DNA of 64,000 nucleotides from assembly GCA_002426795.1 (NCBI GenBank), contig DINQ01000008.1, forward strand, positions 186,001 to 250,000. The letters are read 5' to 3'. The first letter of the stretch is position 1, and each line of letters opens with the position of its first letter. Source of the stretch: Bacteroidales bacterium UBA5536 (GTDB lineage: Bacteria; Bacteroidota; Bacteroidia; Bacteroidales; F082). The notes beneath the pieces were generated by a model. The model saw only the letters and a list, made by a program, of their open reading frames with translations. It did no database searches and had not been told where the DNA came from. The translations under genes and the position numbers were made by a program. Of this stretch, positions 26,055-33,428 are shown in pieces.

Positions 26055-26591
26055 ATGACAAAAATTTTGCTCACCATGATAACTGTACTAGTTTTTGGCG
26101 GCTTAAGTGCCCAGACAAACTTTTATGACTTCGTTGTAAAAGATATTGACGGTAATGACTTTGCCTTCTCACAGCTTAAAGGTAAAAAGGTGATGATTGT
26201 AAACACCGCAAGCAAGTGTGGCAACACCCCTCAGTATGAAAAACTCGAAGCACTTTACAAAGAATACGCGGATAAAAATTTGGTTATCATTGGTTTCCCG
26301 GCAAATAACTTCCTGGGACAAGAACCTGGCACCGACGAGCAAATCAAAGAATTTTGCACCCTGAATTACGGTGTCACTTTCCCGATGATGTCAAAAATCT
26401 CGGTCAAAGGAAGCGATATGCATCCCTTATATCACTGGCTCACTGAAAAATCGCTTAATGGTGTCGAAGATTCAAAAGTGAGCTGGAATTTCCAAAAATA
26501 CCTGATCGACGAAAATGGAAAACTGGTTAAATCGATTAGTCCACGAACTGATCCTATGGATGATGAAATCATGGCCTGGTTAAAAAACTAA
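26055..26591 (+). CDS. Exported glutathione peroxidase-family thiol peroxidase
   Basis: The 178-residue product has a short signal peptide (MTKILLTMITVLVFGGLSAQ) and a GPx fold that reduces peroxides, probably with thioredoxin-like donors in the periplasm. The peroxidatic Cys is in VNTASKCGNT (about residue 56), and SWNFQKYLID carries the Trp and Asn of the active site. The usual NQF motif reads NNF (FPANNFLGQEPG), so Asn replaces the catalytic-tetrad Gln. A possible resolving Cys lies in KEFCTLNYG. A terminator follows. Confidence 0.9.
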   Translation: MTKILLTMITVLVFGGLSAQTNFYDFVVKDIDGNDFAFSQLKGKKVMIVNTASKCGNTPQYEKLEALYKEYADKNLVIIGFPANNFLGQEPGTDEQIKEFCTLNYGVTFPMMSKISVKGSDMHPLYHWLTEKSLNGVEDSKVSWNFQKYLIDENGKLVKSISPRTDPMDDEIMAWLKN

Positions 26592-26628
26592 ACAAGTGTC
26601 TTTCTAACACTTTTGCTTTTAATGATGG

Positions 26629-26657
26629 AACCGTGCAGGCAACTGCGCGGTTTTTTT
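26629..26657. terminator. Terminator between glutathione peroxidase and SDR genes
   Basis: A 10-bp stem (AACCGTGCAG / CTGCGCGGTT, one G-U pair) with loop GCAA is followed by seven T. The U tract ends at the stop codon of the convergent SDR gene. Confidence 0.85.
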
Positions 26658-27432
26658 ATCCAAATAGCCCATTGACTGCGCCACCATCATGGCTGAAGGT
26701 TTGTCCGGTTGCATAGCACGAAAGTGGCGACAACAACCAGGTTGCCAAGACCGCCAAATCAGCGGCTTCACCCAGTTTACCGACGGGTATCAGCTGTTCG
26801 AAGGCTTTTCTGGCTTCATCAGCACTGATATTTTGTAAAGCAGCTTTCTTATCAAACAAACGTTTCATGGCAAGAGTATTGTGATATCCGGGAGCCATTA
26901 CATTCAATGTAATACCCTGCTGAGCAACATCTTTTGATAAGCTTTTTACAAATCCAACTACTGCCGCTCTGAGCGAATTACTCAGCACCAGATTATCGAC
27001 AGGCTGTTTCACTGATACACTCTCGATGAACAAAATCCGGCCATATTGTTGCTTCAACATCCGGGAGGTCAGCTGTTGGGTGAAAGCCACCTTCCAACGT
27101 AACAAACTTCTGTACGCTTCGTCCCATTCGTCCAGTTCCGTTTCCATAAATGCTTTTGCCGGTGGCCCACCAGCATTCACCAACGCTCCACTGATAAATT
27201 CGTTGTCTGCAATCTTCAAAACTTCTTGTTGCACAGCAGGTTGTGTGATATCACCAGCAAGTATTTTCAAATTCGGGCCCACCTGTTGTTGAAATTCACC
27301 TAACACCTTGTCCGTGCGTGCCACTGCCAATACGCGAGCCCCTTCAGCCAACAAAGATTCAGCAATGGCGCGACCGAAACCACTTCCTGCGCCTGTAACA
27401 ATGAAAAAACGATCTTTTAGCTGTAAATCCAT
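26656..27432 (-). CDS. Short-chain dehydrogenase/reductase
   Basis: A 258-residue SDR with GAGSGFGRAIA at the nucleotide-binding turn (about residues 14-24) and NAGGPPAKA. The catalytic region departs from the norm: Ser is in IESVSVKQP, but the usual Y-x-x-x-K is not visible, with LVLSNSLRAA in its place. Start ATG 27432 (MDLQLKDRF) fits the family better than the longer frame. The lack of the Tyr is typical of some 3-ketoacyl-reductase-like paralogues. Substrate unknown. Confidence 0.85.
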   Translation of the reverse strand: MDLQLKDRFFIVTGAGSGFGRAIAESLLAEGARVLAVARTDKVLGEFQQQVGPNLKILAGDITQPAVQQEVLKIADNEFISGALVNAGGPPAKAFMETELDEWDEAYRSLLRWKVAFTQQLTSRMLKQQYGRILFIESVSVKQPVDNLVLSNSLRAAVVGFVKSLSKDVAQQGITLNVMAPGYHNTLAMKRLFDKKAALQNISADEARKAFEQLIPVGKLGEAADLAVLATWLLSPLSCYATGQTFSHDGGAVNGLFG

Positions 27433-27506
27433 GATCTTCTTTTTTGCTGTAAAAGTAACCAAATCGGTTTACTTTTTCAATTCGCAAAAGCCTTGGGATA
27501 TTTGTG

Positions 27507-27514
27507 TATTTTTG
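27507..27514 (+). promoter_or_regulatory. -7 promoter element of the EamA transporter gene
   Basis: TATTTTTG fits TAnnTTTG, 25 bp before the start codon at 27540. Confidence 0.4.
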
Positions 27515-27539
27515 CCGCTCATTACGGAAAATATAACTT

Positions 27540-28457
27540 ATGGAAGCACAGCGCAAAACAAATATCATCGGTTCGTTGGCCATTGCCTTTTCTGCTGTGC
27601 TTTGGGGATTTGATGGAGTTGTTTTAACACCACGACTTTACAACCTCGACGTAGGTTATGTGGTTTTTATTCTGCATCTGTTTCCTTTTTTATTGATGAC
27701 AATCTTCTTCAACGGGCAGTTTAAATACCTGTTTAAGATGAAAAAAGCGGATATCATCACTTTTTTTCTCATCAGTTTTTTTGGTGGAGCCGTTGGAACC
27801 ATCGCTATCGTAAAAGCGCTTTTCCTACTCAATTTCAATCACTTATCAATAGTCGTACTACTACAAAAACTTCAACCCATTTTTGCCATTATTCTTGCAA
27901 CAACTATTTTGGGCGAGAAGCTTCGAAAGAATTATTTTTTGTGGGCTTCGGTAGCCATCATTTCAGGATACTTTCTCACTTTCGGCTGGGCCGCACCTAA
28001 TATTAACAAGAACCCCGAAACGATCTACGCTTCATTGCTTGCATTATTGGCGGCCTTCTCGTTTGGTAGCAGTACCGTTTTTTCAAAAAAAATACTGGGT
28101 AATTATTCTTTCGTCACTTCTACTTTCTACCGCTATGGTTTTACCAGTGTGATCATGCTTTTTTATATGATCATCTGGGGAAAATTCGATCAGTTTAGCC
28201 AAACAACGACTCATAACTGGCTATTTATCATTCTGATAGGACTAACAACAGGTTCCGGAGCCATATTCCTTTATTATTATGGCTTACGCAAGGTAAAAGC
28301 CATCATGGCTACAATCAGTGAGCTGATGTTTCCCGTTTCGGCTGTACTACTTGATTATTTCATAAACGACAGCCTGCTTTCTCCCATTCAGTGGGTGGCA
28401 GGTGCCCTGATGATTTTTTCCATCATCAAGCTCAATTCTTCCCGAGAAAAAGTGTAA
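27540..28457 (+). CDS. EamA/DMT-family transporter
   Basis: The 305-residue product has ten hydrophobic helices in two repeats, the drug/metabolite transporter layout. The first repeat includes GGAVGTIAIVKAL and LQKLQPIFAIILATTILGEKL; the second includes TGSGAIFLYYYGLRKVKA and ELMFPVSAVLLDYF. It likely exports or imports a small metabolite across the inner membrane. Substrate cannot be inferred. A divergent SDR gene lies upstream. Confidence 0.88.
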   Translation: MEAQRKTNIIGSLAIAFSAVLWGFDGVVLTPRLYNLDVGYVVFILHLFPFLLMTIFFNGQFKYLFKMKKADIITFFLISFFGGAVGTIAIVKALFLLNFNHLSIVVLLQKLQPIFAIILATTILGEKLRKNYFLWASVAIISGYFLTFGWAAPNINKNPETIYASLLALLAAFSFGSSTVFSKKILGNYSFVTSTFYRYGFTSVIMLFYMIIWGKFDQFSQTTTHNWLFIILIGLTTGSGAIFLYYYGLRKVKAIMATISELMFPVSAVLLDYFINDSLLSPIQWVAGALMIFSIIKLNSSREKV

Positions 28458-28523
28458 TTGAGCGCCAAAATGGTTGCGATTGTTGTATCTTAGCATTTAA
28501 TTAATCACTTAATTTTTTCAATC

Positions 28524-28757
28524 ATGTCAGAAGATATTCAACTGGTTTATACAGGATCATTGATCGAAGCCAATTTCATTGTTGAATTGCTAGATGAAAA
28601 CAATATCGGGTCTATTTTGCGCGACTCGATGAGTGAAAGTTTGGTTGCAGGATGGGCATCAGGTTCGCAGGAAGATGCAGCGCAGATTTATGTGGAAGCT
28701 GAAATGGCCAATGAAGCAAAATCGCTTATTGAAGAGTACCTGAAAAGCAGATCGTAA
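28524..28757 (+). CDS. DUF2007-type small protein
   Basis: The 77-residue product follows the DUF2007 pattern, with a ferredoxin-like fold: VYTGSLIEANFIVELLDENN, then a conserved loop, and EAEMANEAKSLIEEYL at the end. Members are often described as putative signal-transducing or zinc-ribbon-linked proteins without proven function. It is 8 bp upstream of a class IV aminotransferase and probably co-transcribed with it. Confidence 0.75.
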   Translation: MSEDIQLVYTGSLIEANFIVELLDENNIGSILRDSMSESLVAGWASGSQEDAAQIYVEAEMANEAKSLIEEYLKSRS

Positions 28758-28765
28758 GTATTGCG

Positions 28766-29596
28766 ATGGAAGAATGTTTGCATCGCTTTTTTATCTGGAA
28801 CAAGGAAATCAGAAGCAGCTGCGACTTTAATCCGTTTGCATTTGATTCTGAAGGTTTTGTGTACGAAGTCATTCGCGTAATTGATGGTGTCCCTCTGTTT
28901 CTTGATGAACACCTGCAACGTCTGACGAAATCATCAACACTGGCCAACTTTCACCAACTTCCTGAAGTGAGATTTGTGGCAAAAAGCCTCACAAAACTCA
29001 TTGAAGTAAATGCTGTTGATTGTGGCAATATCAAACTGGTTTTCCGGCCATCCAATCCGGTACATCAACTGCATTATGCAGCCTGGTTTCAGCCGCATGC
29101 CTACCCCTCCGATGCGCAATATGCAAATGGAATCAATGTTGCACTTTTTGAGCAGGAACGGCTTGATCCAAATGCCAAAATCATGCGCGAGCAATATAAA
29201 AAGGATGTGGCTAAAGCCATCGCTGAAAATCATGTTGATGACGTGCTGCTGGTCCATCAGGGAAAAGTGACAGAAGGTAGCAAATCAAATGTCTTTTTCA
29301 TTCAGGATAAACTCCTTATCACTGCTCCTGAAAGTCAGGTTCTGGTTGGCATTACACGACAAAAAACCATCGAAATCGCCAAAAAGAATCAGCTGCCTTA
29401 TCTGGAAAGAGAAATCAAGGTTGAAGAACTGAAATGGATGGATGCAGCCTTCGTAACCGGAACTTCGCCTAAAATCATGCCTATCAGGCAAATCGTTGGC
29501 ATTGGAAATTGTACAGTTGAGCACGAAATACTTCAAAAACTCATGGCACTCTACGATGAGACGATTAAACAAAATATTCTTGATTTTAAAGCATAA
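28766..29596 (+). CDS. Class IV PLP-dependent aminotransferase or aminodeoxychorismate lyase
   Basis: The 276-residue enzyme has the fold-type IV signature: the N-terminal FAFDSEGFVYEVIRVIDG, a likely PLP Lys in REQYKKDVAKA (about residue 145), and VTEGSKSNVFFI with the conserved Glu (about residue 170). GITRQKTIEIA and FVTGTSPKIMPI follow. The short length fits PabC (folate synthesis) or D-amino-acid aminotransferase more than branched-chain IlvE. No pabA/pabB is adjacent, so the reaction remains open. Confidence 0.85.
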   Translation: MEECLHRFFIWNKEIRSSCDFNPFAFDSEGFVYEVIRVIDGVPLFLDEHLQRLTKSSTLANFHQLPEVRFVAKSLTKLIEVNAVDCGNIKLVFRPSNPVHQLHYAAWFQPHAYPSDAQYANGINVALFEQERLDPNAKIMREQYKKDVAKAIAENHVDDVLLVHQGKVTEGSKSNVFFIQDKLLITAPESQVLVGITRQKTIEIAKKNQLPYLEREIKVEELKWMDAAFVTGTSPKIMPIRQIVGIGNCTVEHEILQKLMALYDETIKQNILDFKA

Positions 29597-29653
29597 CAAG
29601 TAGCTTCCTGAGAAATGACTACTTTAGCGAAAGAGATCCATAATTTTCACCTA

Positions 29654-30502
29654 ATGTTCGCTCGTATTCTTTTGTTCGTTTTCACATTGTATTCCTTGGC
29701 TTTATTCGCCCAGCAAAACCAAACGGATGTTTGCCTGAATGAGGATGAAATCCGCCTGGCCGAGCTGATCAACAATTTTCGAAAAGAAAATAAATTGCCT
29801 CCTGTTGCTCTTTCAGTATCACTTACACAGGTTGCCAAAACGCATGTATATGATTTGCAGACAAATAATCCTGACACAAGCATCTGCAGCACAGCCAGCT
29901 GGTCCAATAAGGGCTCGTGGAAAGCTTGTTGCTACAATCCCTATGTACTGCATGAAGAATGCATGTGGGACAAGCCCAAAGAACTGACTTCGTATGTATA
30001 TCGGGGCTATGAACTCAGCTACTACGAGGAACGTATCATTCAGGTTGACAGTCTTTTTGCCCTGTGGAAAACGACCAATGAAGCATCCGAAATGTTGCTG
30101 ACAAAAGGTGCATATCACGACAAGAAATGGGAAGCAATGGGCCTTGCCATTGGTGAGAATTACGCTTGTGTCTGGTTTGGACAAAGGATCGATTCAAAAG
30201 GGAAACCGCCTTCATGCGCTGATTTGGCAAAAACACAGCTAAAAATTAATGCCACCTCGTTAGTCAGCACACAATCAAATGATAGCAAATACTATCTGAT
30301 TTATGGTAGTTTTTCTAATCGGAACGATGCAGATGAAGCAGTGAGACGCTACCGAAACAATGGTTTCAAACAAGCCATGGTACTTGAAAAAGCCAGTAAA
30401 ATCAGGGTAGCTATTGGTGTTTACGACAACCTGAAAGATGCCATGGCTGCAAAAGAGAAACTTGCTCCTTCGTTCAATGATGCCTGGATTCTGAAAAACT
30501 AA
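29654..30502 (+). CDS. Exported CAP-domain protein with C-terminal SPOR domain
   Basis: The start at ATG 29654 gives a clean signal peptide (MFARILLFVFTLYSLALFAQ). The first domain (~35-180) is CAP/SCP-like, beginning RLAELINNFRKENKLPPV, with a His in AKTHVYDLQ and ending MGLAIGENYACVWFGQ. The last ~70 residues (YYLIYGSFSNRNDADEAVRRY) are a SPOR repeat, which binds denuded peptidoglycan at division sites. The combination suggests a periplasmic protein recruited to the septum. Several Cys in the CAP domain may form disulfides. Confidence 0.8.
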   Translation: MFARILLFVFTLYSLALFAQQNQTDVCLNEDEIRLAELINNFRKENKLPPVALSVSLTQVAKTHVYDLQTNNPDTSICSTASWSNKGSWKACCYNPYVLHEECMWDKPKELTSYVYRGYELSYYEERIIQVDSLFALWKTTNEASEMLLTKGAYHDKKWEAMGLAIGENYACVWFGQRIDSKGKPPSCADLAKTQLKINATSLVSTQSNDSKYYLIYGSFSNRNDADEAVRRYRNNGFKQAMVLEKASKIRVAIGVYDNLKDAMAAKEKLAPSFNDAWILKN

Positions 30503-30555
30503 ATTTCTTTTGCCAGCCAGCTACAACTTTACAAGGCCTTATTTGTTATGTTTTC

Positions 30556-31857
30556 ATGAAAGATCCTATCAATATTTTTTGGTTTCGGAGAGATTTAAGA
30601 CTGGATGACAACCAAGGGCTTTTCGAGGCATTGAACAGTAGTTTGCCTGTGTTGGGGATATTCATTTTCGACACAGAAATTCTTAATGCGCTTGAAAGTA
30701 AGTCAGATGCCCGGCTGCAGTTTATCCATTCCAGAATTCAGATAATCAACAAATTACTTGAACCACACGGCAGCAATATACTGGTGATTCACAATAATGT
30801 AGAAGAAGCTTTCGCTCAGATTATCAGTGATTACAACGTTAGAAAAGTTTTCTGTAACCGCGACTATGAACCTTATGCCAAAGAGCGCGACCAAAAAGTA
30901 AAACAACTTTGTAAGACCAATGGTGTTGGTTTTGTTGACTTTAAGGACCAGGTAATCTTTGAAAGCAACGAAGTGCTTAAAGATGATGGGCTTCCATACA
31001 CCGTTTTTACACCCTATTCACGTAAGTGGAAAGCGCGTTATATACAAAACAGGCCTACAATAAAGCCGTCTGAAAAAATGCTGAATCGATTTGTTAAAAA
31101 TGCTTCAGAATTGCCAACACTTGAAATGCTCGGCTTTGCTCCCTCTCCTATTATCGTTCCAGAAATCAGGATTGAAAACGAAAGACTACAAGCCTATGAA
31201 GCCAGTCGAAATTTCCCTGCACAAGACGGGACAACTTTTACTGGCACACACCTGCGATTTGGGACCATTTCGGTACGCAAACTTGTATCTCACGCCAGTC
31301 AATTATCAGAAACCTACCTCAACGAATTGATTTGGAGAGAGTTCTTCATGCAGATTCTGGATCACTTTCCTCATGTCGTTAAAGAAAACTATCAGCCTAA
31401 ATATAACCGGCTGGTTTGGCGAAACAATGAGGAAGAATTTAAGCGATGGTGTGAGGGACAAACCGGCTATCCGATTGTTGATGCCGGAATGAGAGAACTG
31501 CTTCAAACAGGAATAATGCACAACCGCGTCAGGATGGTTACAGCCTCATTTCTCACCAAACATTTGCTTATCGACTGGCGTTGGGGCGAGGCCTGGTTTG
31601 CCAAACACTTGCTCGATTACGAACTGGCATCAAACAATGGAAACTGGCAGTGGGCAGCTGGGACCGGCTGCGACGCAGCTCCCTACTTTAGGGTTTTCAA
31701 TCCAACAGAGCAGCAAAAGAAATTTGATTCCAAAGGAATTTATACACGTAAGTGGCTTCCTGAATTGGAAAGTCTTGCCTACCCCAAACCCATTGTTGAG
31801 CATAAATTTGCCCGTGAACGCGCACTCAGTGCATACAAAACAGCGCTCGGTAATTGA
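30556..31857 (+). CDS. phr: Deoxyribodipyrimidine photolyase
   Basis: A 433-residue class I cryptochrome/photolyase that repairs cyclobutane pyrimidine dimers with FADH and light. The N-terminal antenna domain starts INIFWFRRDLRLDDNQGL. The FAD domain carries ELIWREFFMQIL, GQTGYPIVDAGMRELLQTG, HNRVRMVTASFLTKHLL and NNGNWQWAAGTG. Length is near the minimum for the family. It stands between two unrelated genes and probably has its own transcript. Confidence 0.93.
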   Translation: MKDPINIFWFRRDLRLDDNQGLFEALNSSLPVLGIFIFDTEILNALESKSDARLQFIHSRIQIINKLLEPHGSNILVIHNNVEEAFAQIISDYNVRKVFCNRDYEPYAKERDQKVKQLCKTNGVGFVDFKDQVIFESNEVLKDDGLPYTVFTPYSRKWKARYIQNRPTIKPSEKMLNRFVKNASELPTLEMLGFAPSPIIVPEIRIENERLQAYEASRNFPAQDGTTFTGTHLRFGTISVRKLVSHASQLSETYLNELIWREFFMQILDHFPHVVKENYQPKYNRLVWRNNEEEFKRWCEGQTGYPIVDAGMRELLQTGIMHNRVRMVTASFLTKHLLIDWRWGEAWFAKHLLDYELASNNGNWQWAAGTGCDAAPYFRVFNPTEQQKKFDSKGIYTRKWLPELESLAYPKPIVEHKFARERALSAYKTALGN

Positions 31858-31910
31858 CTTGATCTCCAAAGATTTTTTTCGTTTTTTTGTCTGAAATATC
31901 CCTTGAGTGC

Positions 31911-33098
31911 ATGAAAACTGTTTCTTCCTATCAATTAATTGAGGTAAAAACTGATCGCGAGAAAAAAACCTGGCTTAGTTACCCTTCCAAACTTTATCGA
32001 CATCACGCCAATTACGTAAGGCCATTAGACTCAGATGTTGAAAAGCTTTTTGATACGAAACAAAATAAATTATTGCGCAACGGTCAAGCTATCAGATATT
32101 TATTACTCAATCAGTCAGGAAAAGATGTGGTTGGTCGCATTGCTGCCTTTATTGATCCAAACACCGCCAAAAACAACAGTCAACCAACCGGAGGTTGTGG
32201 TTTTTTCGATTGCATTGATGATCAGCAGGCAGCCAACATACTCTTTGATGCTGCAAAAAAATGGCTCGAAGAGCGTGGCATGGAAGCCATGGATGGACCT
32301 ATTAATTTTGGTGATCGCGACAATTTTTGGGGTTGTCTTGTTGATGGTTTCACTGAGCCGCTTTACAATATGCCATACAACTTTCCTTATTATCAGGCCT
32401 TGTTTGAAGGTTATGGTTTTCAGAACTATTTCAATCAGTACACTTACAGACGGCTGATTTTTGATGGTGGATTGAGTGAGGTGGTTGCCGAAAAAGCAGA
32501 ACGGGTGCACCGCGATCCGAATTACGAATTCCGGATGATCAGCTGGAAAAACATTGACAAGTTTGCTGATGATTTCATGGTTATCTACAACAAAGCCTGG
32601 GGAAGCATTCCTGGAGTAAAAAAAATTACCCGCACCCATGCCCTTGCGCTGCTCAACCAGTTAAAGCCTATTTTAGATCCTCGCCTGGTTTACTATGGGT
32701 ATTACCAGGACGAACCCATCGCCTTCTTTATCATGATGCAAGACCTAAATCAGGTGATAAAGAATTTCAATGGAAAGCTAAATTGGTTCAACAAGATCAG
32801 ACTTATACTTGCACTGAAAGTCTTTTACAGTGCCGATCGAATCATTGGTAGAATTTTTGGTATTGTACCAGAGCACCAGGGAAAAGGCGTTGATGGCGCG
32901 CTGGTAATTGCCTTTAAAAAAGTGGCGCTCCAAAAAAACTTCCCATATAAAGAACTTCAAATGAACTGGATTGGTGATTTTAATAAACCTATGATGAAAG
33001 TTGCTGAAAGCATTGGAGGCACAATCTACAAGACGCATGTAACTTACCGATACCTTTTTGACAGGACCAAACCATTTGAGCGCGCCAAAAAACAGTGA
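31911..33098 (+). CDS. GNAT-like acyltransferase domain protein, ~395 aa
   Basis: The product begins at ATG 31911; an earlier frame start overlaps non-coding sequence. It is soluble. The middle contains GPINFGDRDNFWGCLVDGF and YNMPYNFPYYQALFEGYGF, which I associate with a Bacteroidota family related to N-acetyltransferases. The C-terminal third has IFGIVPEHQGKGVDGALVIAF, resembling the acetyl-CoA-binding R/Q-x-x-G-x-G/A loop of GNAT enzymes. Substrate is unknown. Confidence 0.65.
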   Translation: MKTVSSYQLIEVKTDREKKTWLSYPSKLYRHHANYVRPLDSDVEKLFDTKQNKLLRNGQAIRYLLLNQSGKDVVGRIAAFIDPNTAKNNSQPTGGCGFFDCIDDQQAANILFDAAKKWLEERGMEAMDGPINFGDRDNFWGCLVDGFTEPLYNMPYNFPYYQALFEGYGFQNYFNQYTYRRLIFDGGLSEVVAEKAERVHRDPNYEFRMISWKNIDKFADDFMVIYNKAWGSIPGVKKITRTHALALLNQLKPILDPRLVYYGYYQDEPIAFFIMMQDLNQVIKNFNGKLNWFNKIRLILALKVFYSADRIIGRIFGIVPEHQGKGVDGALVIAFKKVALQKNFPYKELQMNWIGDFNKPMMKVAESIGGTIYKTHVTYRYLFDRTKPFERAKKQ

Positions 33099-33220
33099 TG
33101 TAGTTTAGCTGGTTGTTTTTCGCTTTAAAAAATCTTCAATATTTGATGATAAATCGTAATACGCTGTTTATCTGATAAATAACACGAATTCAACGATCAA
33201 AGCATCGAAATAAAACAGAA

Positions 33221-33249
33221 AAAGGTTACAGATGAATTCTGTAACCTTT
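33221..33249. terminator. Terminator downstream of tRNA-Arg
   Basis: A perfect 11-bp stem (AAAGGTTACAG / CTGTAACCTTT) with a 7-nt loop lies 11 bp past the tRNA 3' end on the minus strand, followed there by a T-rich tract. It may also stop the plus-strand acetyltransferase transcript. Confidence 0.8.
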
Positions 33250-33260
33250 CTTATTCAAAG

Positions 33261-33334
33261 TGAACCCGAAGGGATTCGAACCCCTAACCTTCTGATCCGT
33301 AGTCAGATGCACTATCCAATTATGCTACGGGTCC
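33261..33334 (-). tRNA. tRNA-Arg (anticodon ACG)
   Basis: On the minus strand a 74-nt cloverleaf folds: acceptor GGACCCG with CGGGTTC (one G-U), D arm, anticodon stem TCTGA/TCAGA around loop CTACGGA (anticodon ACG), and T loop GGTTCGAATCC. The discriminator is A and CCA is not encoded. The wobble A would be deaminated to inosine to read CGU, CGC and CGA. A strong promoter and a terminator flank it. No integrated element is seen at this tRNA. Confidence 0.95.
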
Positions 33335-33347
33335 ATTTTTGAGGTTG

Positions 33348-33378
33348 CAAAGATAACTCATTTCATAAGGCCAAACAA
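33348..33378 (-). promoter_or_regulatory. tRNA-Arg promoter
   Basis: On the minus strand TTG (33376-33378), 20 bp, then TATCTTTG (33348-33355), ending 13 bp before the tRNA 5' end. This is the clearest promoter in the window and sets the local consensus. Confidence 0.75.
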
Positions 33379-33428
33379 GAGCTTTTTTAAAAATATTCAT
33401 ACCCCAATTACAATAAATCATCCTTGTT

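Noticed and set aside
33261..33334. tRNA-Arg as an integration site
   Set aside because: No repeat of the tRNA 3' end, integrase or foreign genes is seen on either side.
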